64,000 bases of DNA from Candidatus Skiveiella danica (GCA_016721925.1 JADKHE010000011.1:558001-622000), one strand, 5' to 3'. Positions 8,049 through 17,330 are shown, numbered from the stretch's first letter. A program made the numbers and translations. The notes: generated from the sequence alone by a model not told the origin.

Positions 8049-8965
8049 GTGGACATCCCTTTCTTGGCTTGCTGGTAAGCCTGGTAGAGAAGCGCATAGA
8101 CGGGGCCGGGCCGACCCCGCCCTTCGCCGCGGCCCACCGGCAAGCCGTCCAGGGTGGTGATCGGCAGGACTTCCTTGGTGGCCGACGACAGCAGCAACTC
8201 GTCGGCTTCCAGGACCTCATCGCGGCTGATGCGTCGCAAGGCGAAAGGAATGGCCTGGTCGCGACAGAAGGCTTCGATCAGGCCGTAACGGATGCCTTCA
8301 AGCACCAGATGATCCTTCGGCGGCCCCATGACCGTGCCATCCTTGACCACCCAGACGTTGCTGGCGGCCGCCTCGCTCAGGAAGCCGTCTCGGAACATGA
8401 CGGTTTCCACCGCACCCACATCAGCGCTGATCTGTCGCGCGAACACAGCGCCGAGCAGGCTGACGCTCTTGATGTGGGCCTTCTTCCAGCGGAAATCATC
8501 GGCGCTCACACAGGCCACGCCTAGTGCCCGCTGCTGGGGGGTGGGCAGTTTCATCGCGCTGGCCATGGCGAACACCGTGGGCGTGATGTCGGTCGGCATC
8601 ACGTGATCCCGCAGGGCCACGCCGCGGGTGATCTGGATGTAGATCAGCAGATCAAGCGGATTTGATGCGCCTGATTGACCATCTCCCAGCGTCGATCGGT
8701 CGAAGTTTGCTATCAATTTAGATGCGATCAGGTGCCACTGCTCCAGCGTGTGTGGGTTGGGGATGCGCACTTCGGCCAGCGAGCGCCCCAGCCGGGCCAT
8801 GTGCTGCTCGAAGCAGAAAGGGCGCCCGCCATACACCGGAACGACTTCGTAGATGCCATCGCCAAAAATGAAGCCGCGATCCATGACGCTGATCCTTGCG
8901 TCGGGCAGCCGGGTGTATTCGCCATTGAGGTAGCAGGGCAGCGGGGGAAGTTCGGCCGGGTTCAT
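8045..8965 (-). CDS. dat: D-amino-acid aminotransferase (class IV PLP enzyme)
   Basis: Class IV aminotransferase of 306 residues, probably interconverting D-alanine/D-glutamate with their keto acids. Features are D-R-G-F-I-F-G-D-G-I-Y-E-V near the N-terminus, the PLP lysine region (K-K-A-H-I-K-S) and S-E-A-A-A-S-N-V. The start M-N-P-A-E-L at 8965 is preferred over one 12 codons upstream. Residues near 100 (about N-F-D-R-S-T-L-G-D-G-Q) are encoded by a copy of the dispersed repeat and look like an insertion before the L-L-I-Y-I-Q-I-T-R-G strand. Branched-chain or aminodeoxychorismate specificity cannot be fully excluded. Confidence 0.85.
   Translation of the reverse strand: MNPAELPPLPCYLNGEYTRLPDARISVMDRGFIFGDGIYEVVPVYGGRPFCFEQHMARLGRSLAEVRIPNPHTLEQWHLIASKLIANFDRSTLGDGQSGASNPLDLLIYIQITRGVALRDHVMPTDITPTVFAMASAMKLPTPQQRALGVACVSADDFRWKKAHIKSVSLLGAVFARQISADVGAVETVMFRDGFLSEAAASNVWVVKDGTVMGPPKDHLVLEGIRYGLIEAFCRDQAIPFALRRISRDEVLEADELLLSSATKEVLPITTLDGLPVGRGEGRGRPGPVYALLYQAYQQAKKGMST
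8659..8720 (-). repeat. dispersed repeat, copy 3 (in frame inside dat)
   Basis: On the minus strand: AAATTGATAGCAAAC, then GATCGACGCTGGGAGATGG. The core is read as S-T-L-G in Dat, the same peptide and frame as the copy in leuS. Confidence 0.65.
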
Positions 8966-9008
8966 GGTTCCATTGTCTGCGTTCAGGGGCGGTATCGCCA
9001 ATGGCGGG

Positions 9009-9455
9009 TCAGCGCACGAAATAGACCCCGGCGACGGCCAGCCAGCCCAGCGTGAAGTTGACCAGCACCAGGGGATGAATGCGCGCCATCTGCTTCCCGG
9101 CTTCGGGCCAGTTTGCTGCGGCCGCAGCGATCTGAAGGCGCCGAAAGGGGCCGAAATACAGAAACGAAAAAATGACCGACATCAAGAGTCCAATGCCCAG
9201 CATCAGGTGCCAGCCCACCGGCGCATTCTTCATGCCTACGTTGGCCAGCAGATAGGTGCCCGTCAACAGCAAAACGGCGACGCAGATCCAGACGGCGACA
9301 AAGAACCGGTGCAGAACGGCCGTCAGCAAAGGCAGCCGGGCGGGTGGCGGCAACTGCGCCACCGCTACCGGGCGCAATGCGCCCAACATGAACGTCATGC
9401 CGCCGAGCCAGATCACGGCGGCAACAAGGTGGAGCAGTTTGGCGGCAAGAGACAT
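9009..9455 (-). CDS. CopD-like integral membrane protein
   Basis: Membrane protein of 148 residues with four predicted helices, resembling the CopD-type domain family (histidine in the first helix, L-L-H-L-V-A-A-V-I-W-L-G-G-M, and H-P-L-V-L-V-N near the C-terminus). Members are linked to copper handling or haem, but this short version could have another role. The start at 9455 is chosen to open the first hydrophobic helix. It lies 43 bases upstream of dat on the same strand and is divergent from the ATP synthase operon. Confidence 0.7.
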   Translation of the reverse strand: MSLAAKLLHLVAAVIWLGGMTFMLGALRPVAVAQLPPPARLPLLTAVLHRFFVAVWICVAVLLLTGTYLLANVGMKNAPVGWHLMLGIGLLMSVIFSFLYFGPFRRLQIAAAAANWPEAGKQMARIHPLVLVNFTLGWLAVAGVYFVR

Positions 9456-9537
9456 GGCGAACCCTCTCGAATGCCTCATTGTGACCGGACGCACGGGCGA
9501 TCTGCGGACCGGAAAACCGGGGAGCGTGGCAAGGTAC

Positions 9538-9566
9538 TTGGGGAGTCGCGGGTTTCTACGTATAAT
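9538..9566 (+). promoter_or_regulatory. sigma-70 promoter of the atp operon
   Basis: TTGGGG (9538-9543), a 17-base spacer, then a perfect TATAAT (9561-9566), about 70 bases upstream of atpI. It is the best-looking promoter in the window. Confidence 0.75.
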
Positions 9567-9636
9567 GAGTGGCTTTGCTAGGCAGCGCGCGGCGCGAACT
9601 GGCTTTGGGCCAGGTGTAACCTGCGCGTAATCTGAC

Positions 9637-10116
9637 ATGGCAACAATGGCACCCTTGAACGAGATGGAGGCTGATGAGCCCGAGTTCAAGCCCATGACGG
9701 CCGAAGAGGCCCGTCAGTGGAGCGAAAAGAACCCGTCGGTGTCGCCGGGGGCGGTGGTCGGGGTGCAGGCCTTGGTCGGTTTGGTGGTGGCGTTGGTCGC
9801 CTGGGGGCTGACAGGTCGGGAAAATGTGGGTTGGTCGGCTGGATACGGTGCGCTGGCGGTGGTGATCCCCGCGGCACTGTTTGCCCGGGGACTGGCCCGA
9901 AAGTGGTCTCTGGAGAATCCGCAGGCACGCGCGATGGGCGCCGCATTCGGGTTCTTCATCTGGGAAATGGTCAAGATTGCCTTGACGGTCGCGATGTTGT
10001 TTGCGGCGCCAAGGCTGGTTGCCAATCTGAGCTGGCCAGCCATGCTGGTCGGACTGGTGGTGTCGATGAAGGTGTACTGGGTGGCGCTCGTGCTCCGCCC
10101 GAAGCGTAGAACTTAA
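9637..10116 (+). CDS. atpI: ATP synthase subunit I
   Basis: AtpI, 159 residues, an accessory membrane protein that helps assemble the c-ring and is not part of the finished enzyme. About 45 polar N-terminal residues precede four hydrophobic segments; W-E-M-V-K-I-A-L-T-V is the conserved third-helix motif. It is the first gene of the atp operon, 14 bases before atpB. Sequence conservation of this subunit is low, so the call depends partly on position. Confidence 0.92.
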   Translation: MATMAPLNEMEADEPEFKPMTAEEARQWSEKNPSVSPGAVVGVQALVGLVVALVAWGLTGRENVGWSAGYGALAVVIPAALFARGLARKWSLENPQARAMGAAFGFFIWEMVKIALTVAMLFAAPRLVANLSWPAMLVGLVVSMKVYWVALVLRPKRRT

Positions 10117-10130
10117 ACAAGAGTAAACAG

Positions 10131-10988
10131 ATGGCTGCTGAACACGGACCTACTGCCGGTGAGTACATTGGTCACCACCTGACGCATCTGCAGAACCATC
10201 CCATGAAGGGTGTGGTTGACTTCTCGGTCTTCAACCTTGACTCCATCTTCTGGGCGGTATTGATTGGCGTCGCTGGCACGTTCCTGCTCTGGAAGGCCGC
10301 ACGCTCGGCGACATCGGGCGTGCCGGGGCGCTTTCAGGCGGCAGTCGAGATTCTGGTGGAACTGGTCGATACGCAGGCCAAGGGCATCATTCACAACGCC
10401 GAGAGCCGCAAGGTGGTGGCGCCGCTGGCCTTGACGGTCTTTGTCTGGGTGTTCCTGTTGAACTCCATGGACTTCCTTCCGGTTGATCTGATTCCGCGCA
10501 TCTGGGAAATGATCTATGGCGCTGCCGGACACGATCCGCACCACGCCTACATGCGCGTCGTGCCGACGGCCGATCTGTCCACCACGCTGGGTTTGAGCAC
10601 CTCGGTGCTGTTGGTCTGCGTCTTCTACAACATCAAGATCAAGGGCCTTGGCGGTTGGATCCATGAGTTGTTCTGTGCGCCTTTTGGCGCCCATCCGCTG
10701 CTGTGGATCCCGAACTTCGTGATGCAGTTGATCGAATTTGCCGCCAAGACCGTGTCCCACGGCATGCGACTTTTCGGCAACATGTATGCGGGCGAACTGC
10801 TGTTCATGCTGATCGCCCTGATGGGCGGCGCTGCCGCCATGTCCCTGTCCGGGGTGTTGTTGCCGATCGGTCACATCATTGCCGGCTCGATCTGGTCCAT
10901 CTTCCACATCCTGATCGTTGCGTTGCAGGCGTTCATCTTCATGATGCTGACGCTGGTGTACATCGGGCAGGCGCATGACGCACACTGA
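10131..10988 (+). CDS. atpB: F0F1 ATP synthase subunit a
   Basis: Subunit a, 285 residues, the stator part of the proton channel. The essential arginine is Arg213 in H-G-M-R-L-F-G-N-M-Y-A-G-E, and the last helix has the conserved L-Q-A-F-I-F-M-M-L. Five or six membrane helices are visible. Length and motif order match the betaproteobacterial family. Translation would be driven as part of the atp operon, with atpE following after 62 bases that carry an AGGAG just ahead of its start. Confidence 0.97.
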   Translation: MAAEHGPTAGEYIGHHLTHLQNHPMKGVVDFSVFNLDSIFWAVLIGVAGTFLLWKAARSATSGVPGRFQAAVEILVELVDTQAKGIIHNAESRKVVAPLALTVFVWVFLLNSMDFLPVDLIPRIWEMIYGAAGHDPHHAYMRVVPTADLSTTLGLSTSVLLVCVFYNIKIKGLGGWIHELFCAPFGAHPLLWIPNFVMQLIEFAAKTVSHGMRLFGNMYAGELLFMLIALMGGAAAMSLSGVLLPIGHIIAGSIWSIFHILIVALQAFIFMMLTLVYIGQAHDAH

Positions 10989-11050
10989 TCCGCTGTTTTC
11001 TTGAGTTTCCCTTTCCTTAACCTTTCACTTTTCATCCACAGGAGCATTAA

Positions 11051-11299
11051 ATGGAACACGTTCTCGGCTTTGTCGCACTCGCCGCTGGTTTGATCATTGG
11101 TCTGGGCGCCATCGGTGCCTGTATCGGCATCGGCATCATGGGCAGCAAGTACCTTGAATCCGCCGCCCGTCAACCCGAGCTCATGAACGAACTTCAAACC
11201 AAGATGTTCCTGCTGGCCGGTCTGATCGACGCTGCTTTCCTGATCGGCGTGGGTATTGCGATGATGTTCGCCTTCGCCAACCCCTTCGTCCTGAAGTAA
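11051..11299 (+). CDS. atpE: F0F1 ATP synthase subunit c
   Basis: Subunit c, 82 residues, two helices joined by the polar loop R-Q-P (residues 40-42). It forms the rotating ring; the proton-carrying acid is Asp60 in G-L-I-D-A-A-F-L, so the ring is expected to be driven by protons. The sodium-binding residue pattern is not seen. A strong ribosome site (AGGAGCATTAA before ATG) suits the high copy number needed. Confidence 0.97.
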
Positions 11300-11338
11300 T
11301 CGCTCGCCTGTTCACCAACTGACTGAAAGGGTGTTGCT

Positions 11339-11809
11339 GTGAGTATCAATGCAACCCTGTTCGTCCAAGCGATCGTCTTTGCGATTCTGGTCTGGTTCAC
11401 GATGAAGTTCGTGTGGCCGCCCATCGCTGTTGCGCTCGACGAACGTGCCAAGAAGATAGCCGACGGCCTCGCTGCCGCCGACCGGGCCAAGGCCGAACTT
11501 TCATCCGCCAACAAGCGGGTCGAAGAGGAGCTGGCTCTGTCGCGCAATGAGACGGCAGCGCGACTGGCTGATGCCGAGCGTCGCGCCCTGGTGATCATCG
11601 AAGAAGCCAAGGCCCGCGCCAACGAAGAAGGCGTCAAGATCGTGGCTGCTGCCAAGGCGGAAGCCGAGCAGCAGACCGTGAAAGCACGCGAGACGCTGCG
11701 CGAGCAGGTCGCAGCGCTGGCGGTCAAGGGTGCCGAGCAGATTCTCCGCAAGGAGGTCAATGCCAGCGTGCACGCTGACCTGCTCAACCGTCTCAAGACC
11801 GAGCTGTAA
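11339..11809 (+). CDS. atpF: F0F1 ATP synthase subunit b
   Basis: Subunit b, 156 residues: one N-terminal membrane helix followed by a long charged alpha-helical dimerisation domain rich in Ala, Glu, Lys and Arg. It forms the peripheral stalk linking subunit a to delta and alpha. The start codon is GTG (11339), read from the fit of M-S-I-N-A-T-L-F-V-Q-A to the family N-terminus. It is followed after 11 bases by atpH. Confidence 0.96.
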   Translation: MSINATLFVQAIVFAILVWFTMKFVWPPIAVALDERAKKIADGLAAADRAKAELSSANKRVEEELALSRNETAARLADAERRALVIIEEAKARANEEGVKIVAAAKAEAEQQTVKARETLREQVAALAVKGAEQILRKEVNASVHADLLNRLKTEL

Positions 11810-11820
11810 GAAGGACCATC

Positions 11821-12351
11821 ATGGCAGAACTCGCCACCATTGCCCGACCTTATGCCGAAGCGCTGTTCAAGGCATCGTCATCGGATCTGGCCGGCACCGC
11901 CGTCTGGCTGGACGAACTCGCCGCGATCGCAGGCAATGCCCAGTTGCAGCAGTTCGCCGAAAGCCCCAAAACATCGGTGAACCAGGTCTTTGACCTGATC
12001 GCGGGCGTGGCCAAGGTGACCTTGCCGGACAGTGCCAGGAACTTCCTGCGCACCGTGATCGAGAACGGACGTCTCTCTGTTCTTCCGGAAATGGCCTTGC
12101 AGTTTCGCAGTCTCAAGAACGCGCAAAGCGGATCCTCGGATGCCGTTGTCTACAGCGCATTCCCGATTGACGATGCGGTGCTGGCGGATGTGGCCGCGAC
12201 GCTTCAGGCGCGGTTCGGCCGAAAGCTCAACGTCAAGGTGGAACTCGAACCGGCATTGATCGGCGGGATTCGTGTGGTGGTGGGTGACGAAGTGCTGGAC
12301 ACTTCTGTCAAGGCACGCCTGGAACAAATGAAAGTCGCGCTGACGGCGTAA
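11821..12351 (+). CDS. atpH: F0F1 ATP synthase subunit delta
   Basis: Subunit delta, 176 residues, which caps the F1 head and binds subunit b. The N-terminal helical bundle (A-T-I-A-R-P-Y-A-E-A-L-F) and the C-terminal signature (L-I-G-G-I-R-V-V-V-G-D-E-V-L-D) are both present. It lies in the canonical place between atpF and atpA. Confidence 0.96.
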   Translation: MAELATIARPYAEALFKASSSDLAGTAVWLDELAAIAGNAQLQQFAESPKTSVNQVFDLIAGVAKVTLPDSARNFLRTVIENGRLSVLPEMALQFRSLKNAQSGSSDAVVYSAFPIDDAVLADVAATLQARFGRKLNVKVELEPALIGGIRVVVGDEVLDTSVKARLEQMKVALTA

Positions 12352-12385
12352 GCCATCAGCCTATTAAAGAAAGAAGGAAAGAGTC

Positions 12386-13939
12386 ATGCAACTCAATCCC
12401 GCAGAAATTTCTGAACTGATCAAGAGCCGTATCGAAGGCCTGACCGCCAGCGCGGATATCCGCAATCAGGGTACCGTGGTATCCGTGACCGACGGCATCG
12501 TGCGCATCCACGGTCTTTCCGATGTGATGCAGGGCGAAATGCTGGAGTTTCCGGCCGGAAGCGATGGCATGCCGACTTTCGGTCTCGCACTGAACCTCGA
12601 GCGCGACTCCGTCGGCGCCGTGATCTTGGGCGAGTACGAGCACATTTCCGAAGGCGACACCGTCCGTTGCACGGGCCGTATTCTGGAAGTGCCGGTGGGT
12701 CCCGAACTGATTGGCCGCGTGGTCAACGCACTGGGCCAGCCCATCGATGGCAAGGGTCCGATCAACGCCAAGATGACCGACGTGATCGAGAAGGTTGCGC
12801 CCGGCGTGATTGCACGTCAGTCGGTGGATCAGCCGATGCAGACCGGCCTGAAGTCGATCGACTCCATGGTGCCGATCGGCCGCGGTCAGCGCGAGTTGAT
12901 CATCGGCGACCGTCAGACCGGCAAGACGGCTGTCGCCATCGACGCCATCATCAACCAGAAGGGTCAGAACATGACCTGCGTTTACGTCGCGATTGGCCAG
13001 AAGGCCTCGTCGATCAAGAACGTGGTGCGTGCGCTGGAACAAGCCGGCGCGATGGAATACACCATCGTCGTGGCCGCCTCGGCCTCCGAATCTGCGGCCA
13101 TGCAGTACGTGTCGGCCTACGCGGGCTGCACCATGGGCGAATACTTCCGTGATCGTGGTCAGGATGCGCTGATCGTCTATGACGATCTGTCCAAGCAGGC
13201 TGTCGCTTACCGTCAGGTTTCGCTGCTGCTGCGTCGCCCGCCGGGTCGCGAAGCCTACCCCGGCGACGTGTTCTATCTCCACAGTCGCCTGCTGGAGCGT
13301 GCTGCTCGTGTGAATGCCGATTACGTCGAACAATTCACCAAGGGTGAAGTCAAGGGCAAGACCGGTTCGCTGACCGCTTTGCCGATCATTGAGACGCAAG
13401 CCGGCGACGTGTCTGCCTTCGTTCCGACGAACGTGATCTCGATCACGGACGGCCAGATCTTCCTGGAAACCAGCCTTTTCAACGCCGGCATCCGCCCAGC
13501 CATCAACGCCGGTATCTCGGTGTCGCGCGTCGGCAGCGCCGCCCAGACCAAAGTGGTCAAAGGTCAGTCCGGCGGTATCCGTAACGACCTGGCTCAGTAC
13601 CGCGAGTTGGCCGCGTTCGCACAGTTCGCATCCGATCTGGACGAGGCCACGCGCAAGCAGCTCGACCGCGGTGCGCGCGTGACGGAACTGCTGAAGCAGA
13701 AGCAGTACAGCCCGTTGCCGATCAGCCTGATGAGCGCTTCGCTGTTTGCCGTGAACAAGGGCTACATGGACGACGTCGACGTCAAGAAGATCCTGCCTTT
13801 CGAGCACGGCCTGCACGCTTACCTCAAGGACAAGCACGCTGCCCTGTTGAACAAGGTCGAAGACAGCCGGGCTCTGGACAAGGACGCCGAGGCTGAACTG
13901 ACCCAGGCTGTGACCGAGTTCAAGAAGTCCTTTGCTTGA
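12386..13939 (+). CDS. atpA: F0F1 ATP synthase subunit alpha
   Basis: Alpha subunit, 517 residues, the non-catalytic nucleotide-binding subunit of F1. The P-loop is G-D-R-Q-T-G-K-T, and the family signature P-A-I-N-A-G-I-S-V-S-R-V-G-S lies in the C-terminal third. The N-terminal Q-L-N-P-A-E-I-S-E-L-I-K start and overall length are standard for proteobacteria. Confidence 0.98.
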   Translation: MQLNPAEISELIKSRIEGLTASADIRNQGTVVSVTDGIVRIHGLSDVMQGEMLEFPAGSDGMPTFGLALNLERDSVGAVILGEYEHISEGDTVRCTGRILEVPVGPELIGRVVNALGQPIDGKGPINAKMTDVIEKVAPGVIARQSVDQPMQTGLKSIDSMVPIGRGQRELIIGDRQTGKTAVAIDAIINQKGQNMTCVYVAIGQKASSIKNVVRALEQAGAMEYTIVVAASASESAAMQYVSAYAGCTMGEYFRDRGQDALIVYDDLSKQAVAYRQVSLLLRRPPGREAYPGDVFYLHSRLLERAARVNADYVEQFTKGEVKGKTGSLTALPIIETQAGDVSAFVPTNVISITDGQIFLETSLFNAGIRPAINAGISVSRVGSAAQTKVVKGQSGGIRNDLAQYRELAAFAQFASDLDEATRKQLDRGARVTELLKQKQYSPLPISLMSASLFAVNKGYMDDVDVKKILPFEHGLHAYLKDKHAALLNKVEDSRALDKDAEAELTQAVTEFKKSFA

Positions 13940-13966
13940 TTTCCACCTGACCACAAGGAGCCACTG

Positions 13967-14851
13967 ATGGCAGCAGGCAAGGAATTACGCACCAAGATCA
14001 AATCGGTGGAGAACACCAAGAAGATCACCAAGGCCATGGAAATGATCTCGGTCTCCAAGATGCGCAAGGCGCAGGAGCGTATGCGCGCTGCCCGGCCTTA
14101 CGCGACGAAGATCCGCAACATTGCCACGAACCTGGGCAAGGCCAACCCCGAGTACGTGCACAACTTCATGAAGATCAACGACGGCAAGTCGGTGGGTCTG
14201 ATTGTGGTGACCACGGACAAGGGCTTGTGCGGGGGGCTCAACACCAACCTGCTGCGCCAGGTCACTGGCAAGCTGCGGGAAACGCTCGCCGCGGGCAAGA
14301 CCACGAAGGCGGTGGCCATCGGCAACAAGGGTTTGGGTTTCCTCAACCGCGTGGGTGCCTCGGTGGTGTCGCATGTGACCCATCTGGGTGACCGGCCGCA
14401 CCTCGACAAGCTCGTCGGCCCTGTCAAGGTTCTCCTTGATGCCTATGTCGCCGGCGAGGTCAGCTCCGTCCACCTGTGCTACAACAAGTTTGTCAGCACC
14501 ATGAAACAGGAGCCCGTGATCGAGCAACTGTTGCCCCTTTCGTCCGAGAAGATGGCGAATGATGCCAAGGCCAGTGGTGGCGAGCCGGGTTGGGATTACA
14601 TCTACGAACCCGATGCGCAATCGGTGATCGATAACCTGCTTCTTCGCTACATCGAAGCGCTGGTTTATCAGGCACTGGCGGAGAACATGGCGTCAGAGCA
14701 TGCCGCGCGCATGGTGGCCATGAAGGCCGCCACCGACAACGCTGGCAACGTGATTGCCGAACTCAAGCTGGTTTACAACAAGACCCGGCAGGCCGCGATT
14801 ACCAAAGAGCTGTCTGAAATCGTGTCCGGCGCGGCTGCCATCAGCGGCTAA
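13967..14851 (+). CDS. atpG: F0F1 ATP synthase subunit gamma
   Basis: Gamma subunit, 294 residues, the central rotor shaft. The N-terminal helix (K-E-L-R-T-K-I-K-S-V-E-N-T-K-K-I-T-K-A-M-E) and the C-terminal helix (N-K-T-R-Q-A-A-I-T-K-E-L-S-E-I-V-S-G) match the family. G-G-L-N-T-N-L is the conserved internal motif. It lies 27 bases after atpA. Confidence 0.97.
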   Translation: MAAGKELRTKIKSVENTKKITKAMEMISVSKMRKAQERMRAARPYATKIRNIATNLGKANPEYVHNFMKINDGKSVGLIVVTTDKGLCGGLNTNLLRQVTGKLRETLAAGKTTKAVAIGNKGLGFLNRVGASVVSHVTHLGDRPHLDKLVGPVKVLLDAYVAGEVSSVHLCYNKFVSTMKQEPVIEQLLPLSSEKMANDAKASGGEPGWDYIYEPDAQSVIDNLLLRYIEALVYQALAENMASEHAARMVAMKAATDNAGNVIAELKLVYNKTRQAAITKELSEIVSGAAAISG

Positions 14852-14877
14852 GCAGATTAGTAATATTGGAGCGAAAA

Positions 14878-16278
14878 ATGCAAGCCCAAGGAAAAATTGT
14901 TCAGTGTATTGGCGCCGTGGTGGACGTGGAATTTCCGCGCGACCGCATGCCCAAGGTGTATGACGCGCTCAAGATGGAAGGCTCGCCGCTGACCTTGGAA
15001 GTGCAGCAGCAGCTGGGTGACGGCGTGGTACGTACCATCGCGCTGGGTTCGTCCGACGGCCTGCGCCGCGGACTGACGGTGTTCAACACCGGTGCGCAGA
15101 TCACCGTGCCGGTGGGCAAAGCCACGCTGGGCCGCATCATGGACGTGCTGGGCACGCCGATTGACGAGCGCGGGCCGGTCAGTCACGAGTTCACCGCATC
15201 GATCCATCGCAAGGCGCCTGCCTATGACGAGCTCAGCCCTTCGCAGGAGTTGCTTGAAACCGGCATCAAGGTGATTGACCTGGTCTGCCCGTTTGCCAAG
15301 GGCGGCAAGGTGGGCCTGTTCGGTGGCGCCGGCGTGGGCAAGACCGTGAACATGATGGAACTCATCAACAACATCGCCAAGGCACACAGCGGCTTGTCCG
15401 TGTTTGCCGGGGTGGGTGAGCGGACCCGTGAAGGCAACGACTTCTATCACGAGATGGCCGATTCCGGCGTCGTGAACCTGGAGAATCTGCCTGAATCCAA
15501 GGTGTCGATGGTGTACGGCCAGATGAACGAGCCTCCTGGCAACCGCCTGCGCGTCGCGCTGACCGGCCTGACCATTGCCGAATCCTTCCGTGACGAAGGC
15601 AAGGACGTGCTCTTCTTCGTCGACAACATCTATCGTTACACCCTGGCCGGTACTGAAGTGTCCGCCCTGCTGGGCCGTATGCCTTCCGCCGTGGGCTACC
15701 AGCCGACGCTGGCCGAAGAAATGGGCCGCCTGCAAGAGCGGATCACGTCGACCAAGGTGGGCTCGATCACGTCGATTCAGGCCGTTTATGTGCCGGCCGA
15801 TGACTTGACCGACCCGTCGCCCGCCACGACCTTTGCCCACCTGGACTCCACCGTGGTGCTGAGCCGCGACATTGCTTCGCTGGGTATCTACCCCGCCGTG
15901 GATCCGCTGGACTCGACCAGCCGCCAGCTCGATCCGCTGGTGGTCGGCGTGGACCACTACGAAACGGCTCGTGCCGTGCAAGGCACGTTGCAGCGCTACC
16001 GCGAACTGCGCGACATCATCGCGATCATGGGCATGGACGATCTGGCGCCTGAAGACAAGCTGGCTGTGGCCCGCGCCCGCAAGATCCAGCGCTTCCTGAG
16101 CCAGCCGTTCCACGTCGCTGAAGTGTTCACCGGCTCGCCCGGCAAGTACGTCACGCTGGCCGAAACCATTCGCGGCTTCAAGATGATCGTGAACGGTGAG
16201 TGCGATCACCTGCCCGAGCAGGCGTTCTACATGGTTGGCACCATCGACGAAGCGTTCGAAAAAGCGAAAAAAATCTGA
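14878..16278 (+). CDS. atpD: F0F1 ATP synthase subunit beta
   Basis: Beta subunit, 466 residues, carrying the catalytic sites. P-loop G-G-A-G-V-G-K-T, G-E-R-T-R-E-G-N-D, and the signature P-A-V-D-P-L-D-S-T-S are visible. The ATG at 14878 is preceded by GGAG; a TTG four codons upstream is less likely because the family N-terminus begins with Q-G-K-I-V-Q. It is followed after 13 bases by atpC. Confidence 0.98.
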   Translation: MQAQGKIVQCIGAVVDVEFPRDRMPKVYDALKMEGSPLTLEVQQQLGDGVVRTIALGSSDGLRRGLTVFNTGAQITVPVGKATLGRIMDVLGTPIDERGPVSHEFTASIHRKAPAYDELSPSQELLETGIKVIDLVCPFAKGGKVGLFGGAGVGKTVNMMELINNIAKAHSGLSVFAGVGERTREGNDFYHEMADSGVVNLENLPESKVSMVYGQMNEPPGNRLRVALTGLTIAESFRDEGKDVLFFVDNIYRYTLAGTEVSALLGRMPSAVGYQPTLAEEMGRLQERITSTKVGSITSIQAVYVPADDLTDPSPATTFAHLDSTVVLSRDIASLGIYPAVDPLDSTSRQLDPLVVGVDHYETARAVQGTLQRYRELRDIIAIMGMDDLAPEDKLAVARARKIQRFLSQPFHVAEVFTGSPGKYVTLAETIRGFKMIVNGECDHLPEQAFYMVGTIDEAFEKAKKI

Positions 16279-16291
16279 TCGGCGGTAACCC

Positions 16292-16708
16292 ATGAACACC
16301 ATCCACGTTGATGTTGTCAGTGTCGAGGAGTCGGTCTTCTCGGGCGAAGCGCGCTTTGTGGCGCTTCCCGGCGAGATCGGCGAATTGGGCATCTATCCCC
16401 GCCACACGCCGCTGATCACGCGGATCAAGCCGGGTTCGGTGCGCATCGAGAAGGCTGATGGCGGCGAAGAGTTCATCTTTGTGGCCGGTGGCATTCTGGA
16501 AGTTCAGCCCGACCGCGTGACCGTTTTGTCCGACACTGCCATTCGTGGCAAGGATCTGGACGAAGAGAAAGCCAACGAAGCTCGCGCGGCCGCTCAGGAA
16601 GCGGTCCGCAATGCGATCAACGAGCAGGAACTGGCGATGGCCACATCCGAACTGGCCATGATGGCGGCCCAGTTGTCGGCGTTGCGAAAGTACCGAGGCA
16701 ACAAGTAA
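16292..16708 (+). CDS. atpC: F0F1 ATP synthase subunit epsilon
   Basis: Epsilon subunit, 138 residues, the regulatory rotor subunit that can inhibit ATP hydrolysis. An N-terminal beta-sandwich (G-E-I-G-E-L-G-I-Y-P-R-H-T-P-L) is followed by a C-terminal helical hairpin rich in Ala, Glu and Arg. It is the last gene of the atp operon, followed by a bidirectional terminator. Confidence 0.96.
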   Translation: MNTIHVDVVSVEESVFSGEARFVALPGEIGELGIYPRHTPLITRIKPGSVRIEKADGGEEFIFVAGGILEVQPDRVTVLSDTAIRGKDLDEEKANEARAAAQEAVRNAINEQELAMATSELAMMAAQLSALRKYRGNK

Positions 16709-16748
16709 GCGAACGGCTGTCTTGCCGTGCGCGGCACTTCTTACGAAG

Positions 16749-16780
16749 CAAAAGCCCCGTCCGTCAGGCCGGGGCTTTTG
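16749..16780. terminator. bidirectional terminator between atpC and moaC
   Basis: Perfect 11-base stem CAAAAGCCCCG (16749-16759) with CGGGGCTTTTG (16770-16780), ten-base loop, A-run on one side and T-run on the other. It can end both atpC (plus) and moaC (minus). Confidence 0.85.
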
Positions 16781-16832
16781 TCTTTGGCGGGATGGCGGAA
16801 CGATCGGCGGGTCGAGGGTGGGCCCACCGTGC

Positions 16833-17330
16833 TCAGGGATTCACAAAGCTCCCGGACTTCCCGCCGTGCTTCTCGCGCACCCGCACGTCCGTGATCGTCA
16901 TGCCACGGTCCACCGCCTTGCACATGTCGTAGATCGTCAGCAGCGCGACCTGGACAGCGGTCAGCGCCTCCATCTCGACCCCGGTGGGGCCGACCGTTTC
17001 GACCGTGGCCGCGCATTCGATCGAGGGCGAAACTGCTGTGGCCTCGGTGGGGAGCGTGAATTCGATCGCCACCCGGGTCAGGGCCAGCGGATGGCACAGC
17101 GGGATCAGGTCGCTGGTCCGCTTCGCGGCCATGATTCCGGCCACGCGCGCGATGCCCAGCACATCGCCTTTCCTGGCCGTGCCAGCCTGAACCAGGGCCA
17201 GCGTGTCCGCTTGCATCACAATGCGGCCGCTTGCGACGGCAATCCGGTGCGTGTCGGCCTTTGCGGCCACGTCCACCATGTGGGCCTGGCCTTGGGCGTC
17301 AAAATGGGTGAGGGGACTTGTTGGAGGCAT
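16833..17330 (-). CDS. moaC: cyclic pyranopterin monophosphate synthase
   Basis: MoaC, 165 residues, acts with MoaA in the first step of molybdenum cofactor synthesis from GTP. Motifs K-R-T-S-D-L-I-P-L-C-H-P-L, T-G-V-E-M-E-A-L-T-A and the C-terminal G-G-K-S-G are all in place. It faces the atp operon across the shared terminator and is divergent from the pilin accessory gene, 62 bases away. No other moa genes lie nearby. Confidence 0.96.
   Translation of the reverse strand: MPPTSPLTHFDAQGQAHMVDVAAKADTHRIAVASGRIVMQADTLALVQAGTARKGDVLGIARVAGIMAAKRTSDLIPLCHPLALTRVAIEFTLPTEATAVSPSIECAATVETVGPTGVEMEALTAVQVALLTIYDMCKAVDRGMTITDVRVREKHGGKSGSFVNP

Noticed and set aside
12356..13954. 532-codon minus-strand frame opposite atpA
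   Set aside because: Shadow frame; atpA is unambiguous on the other strand.
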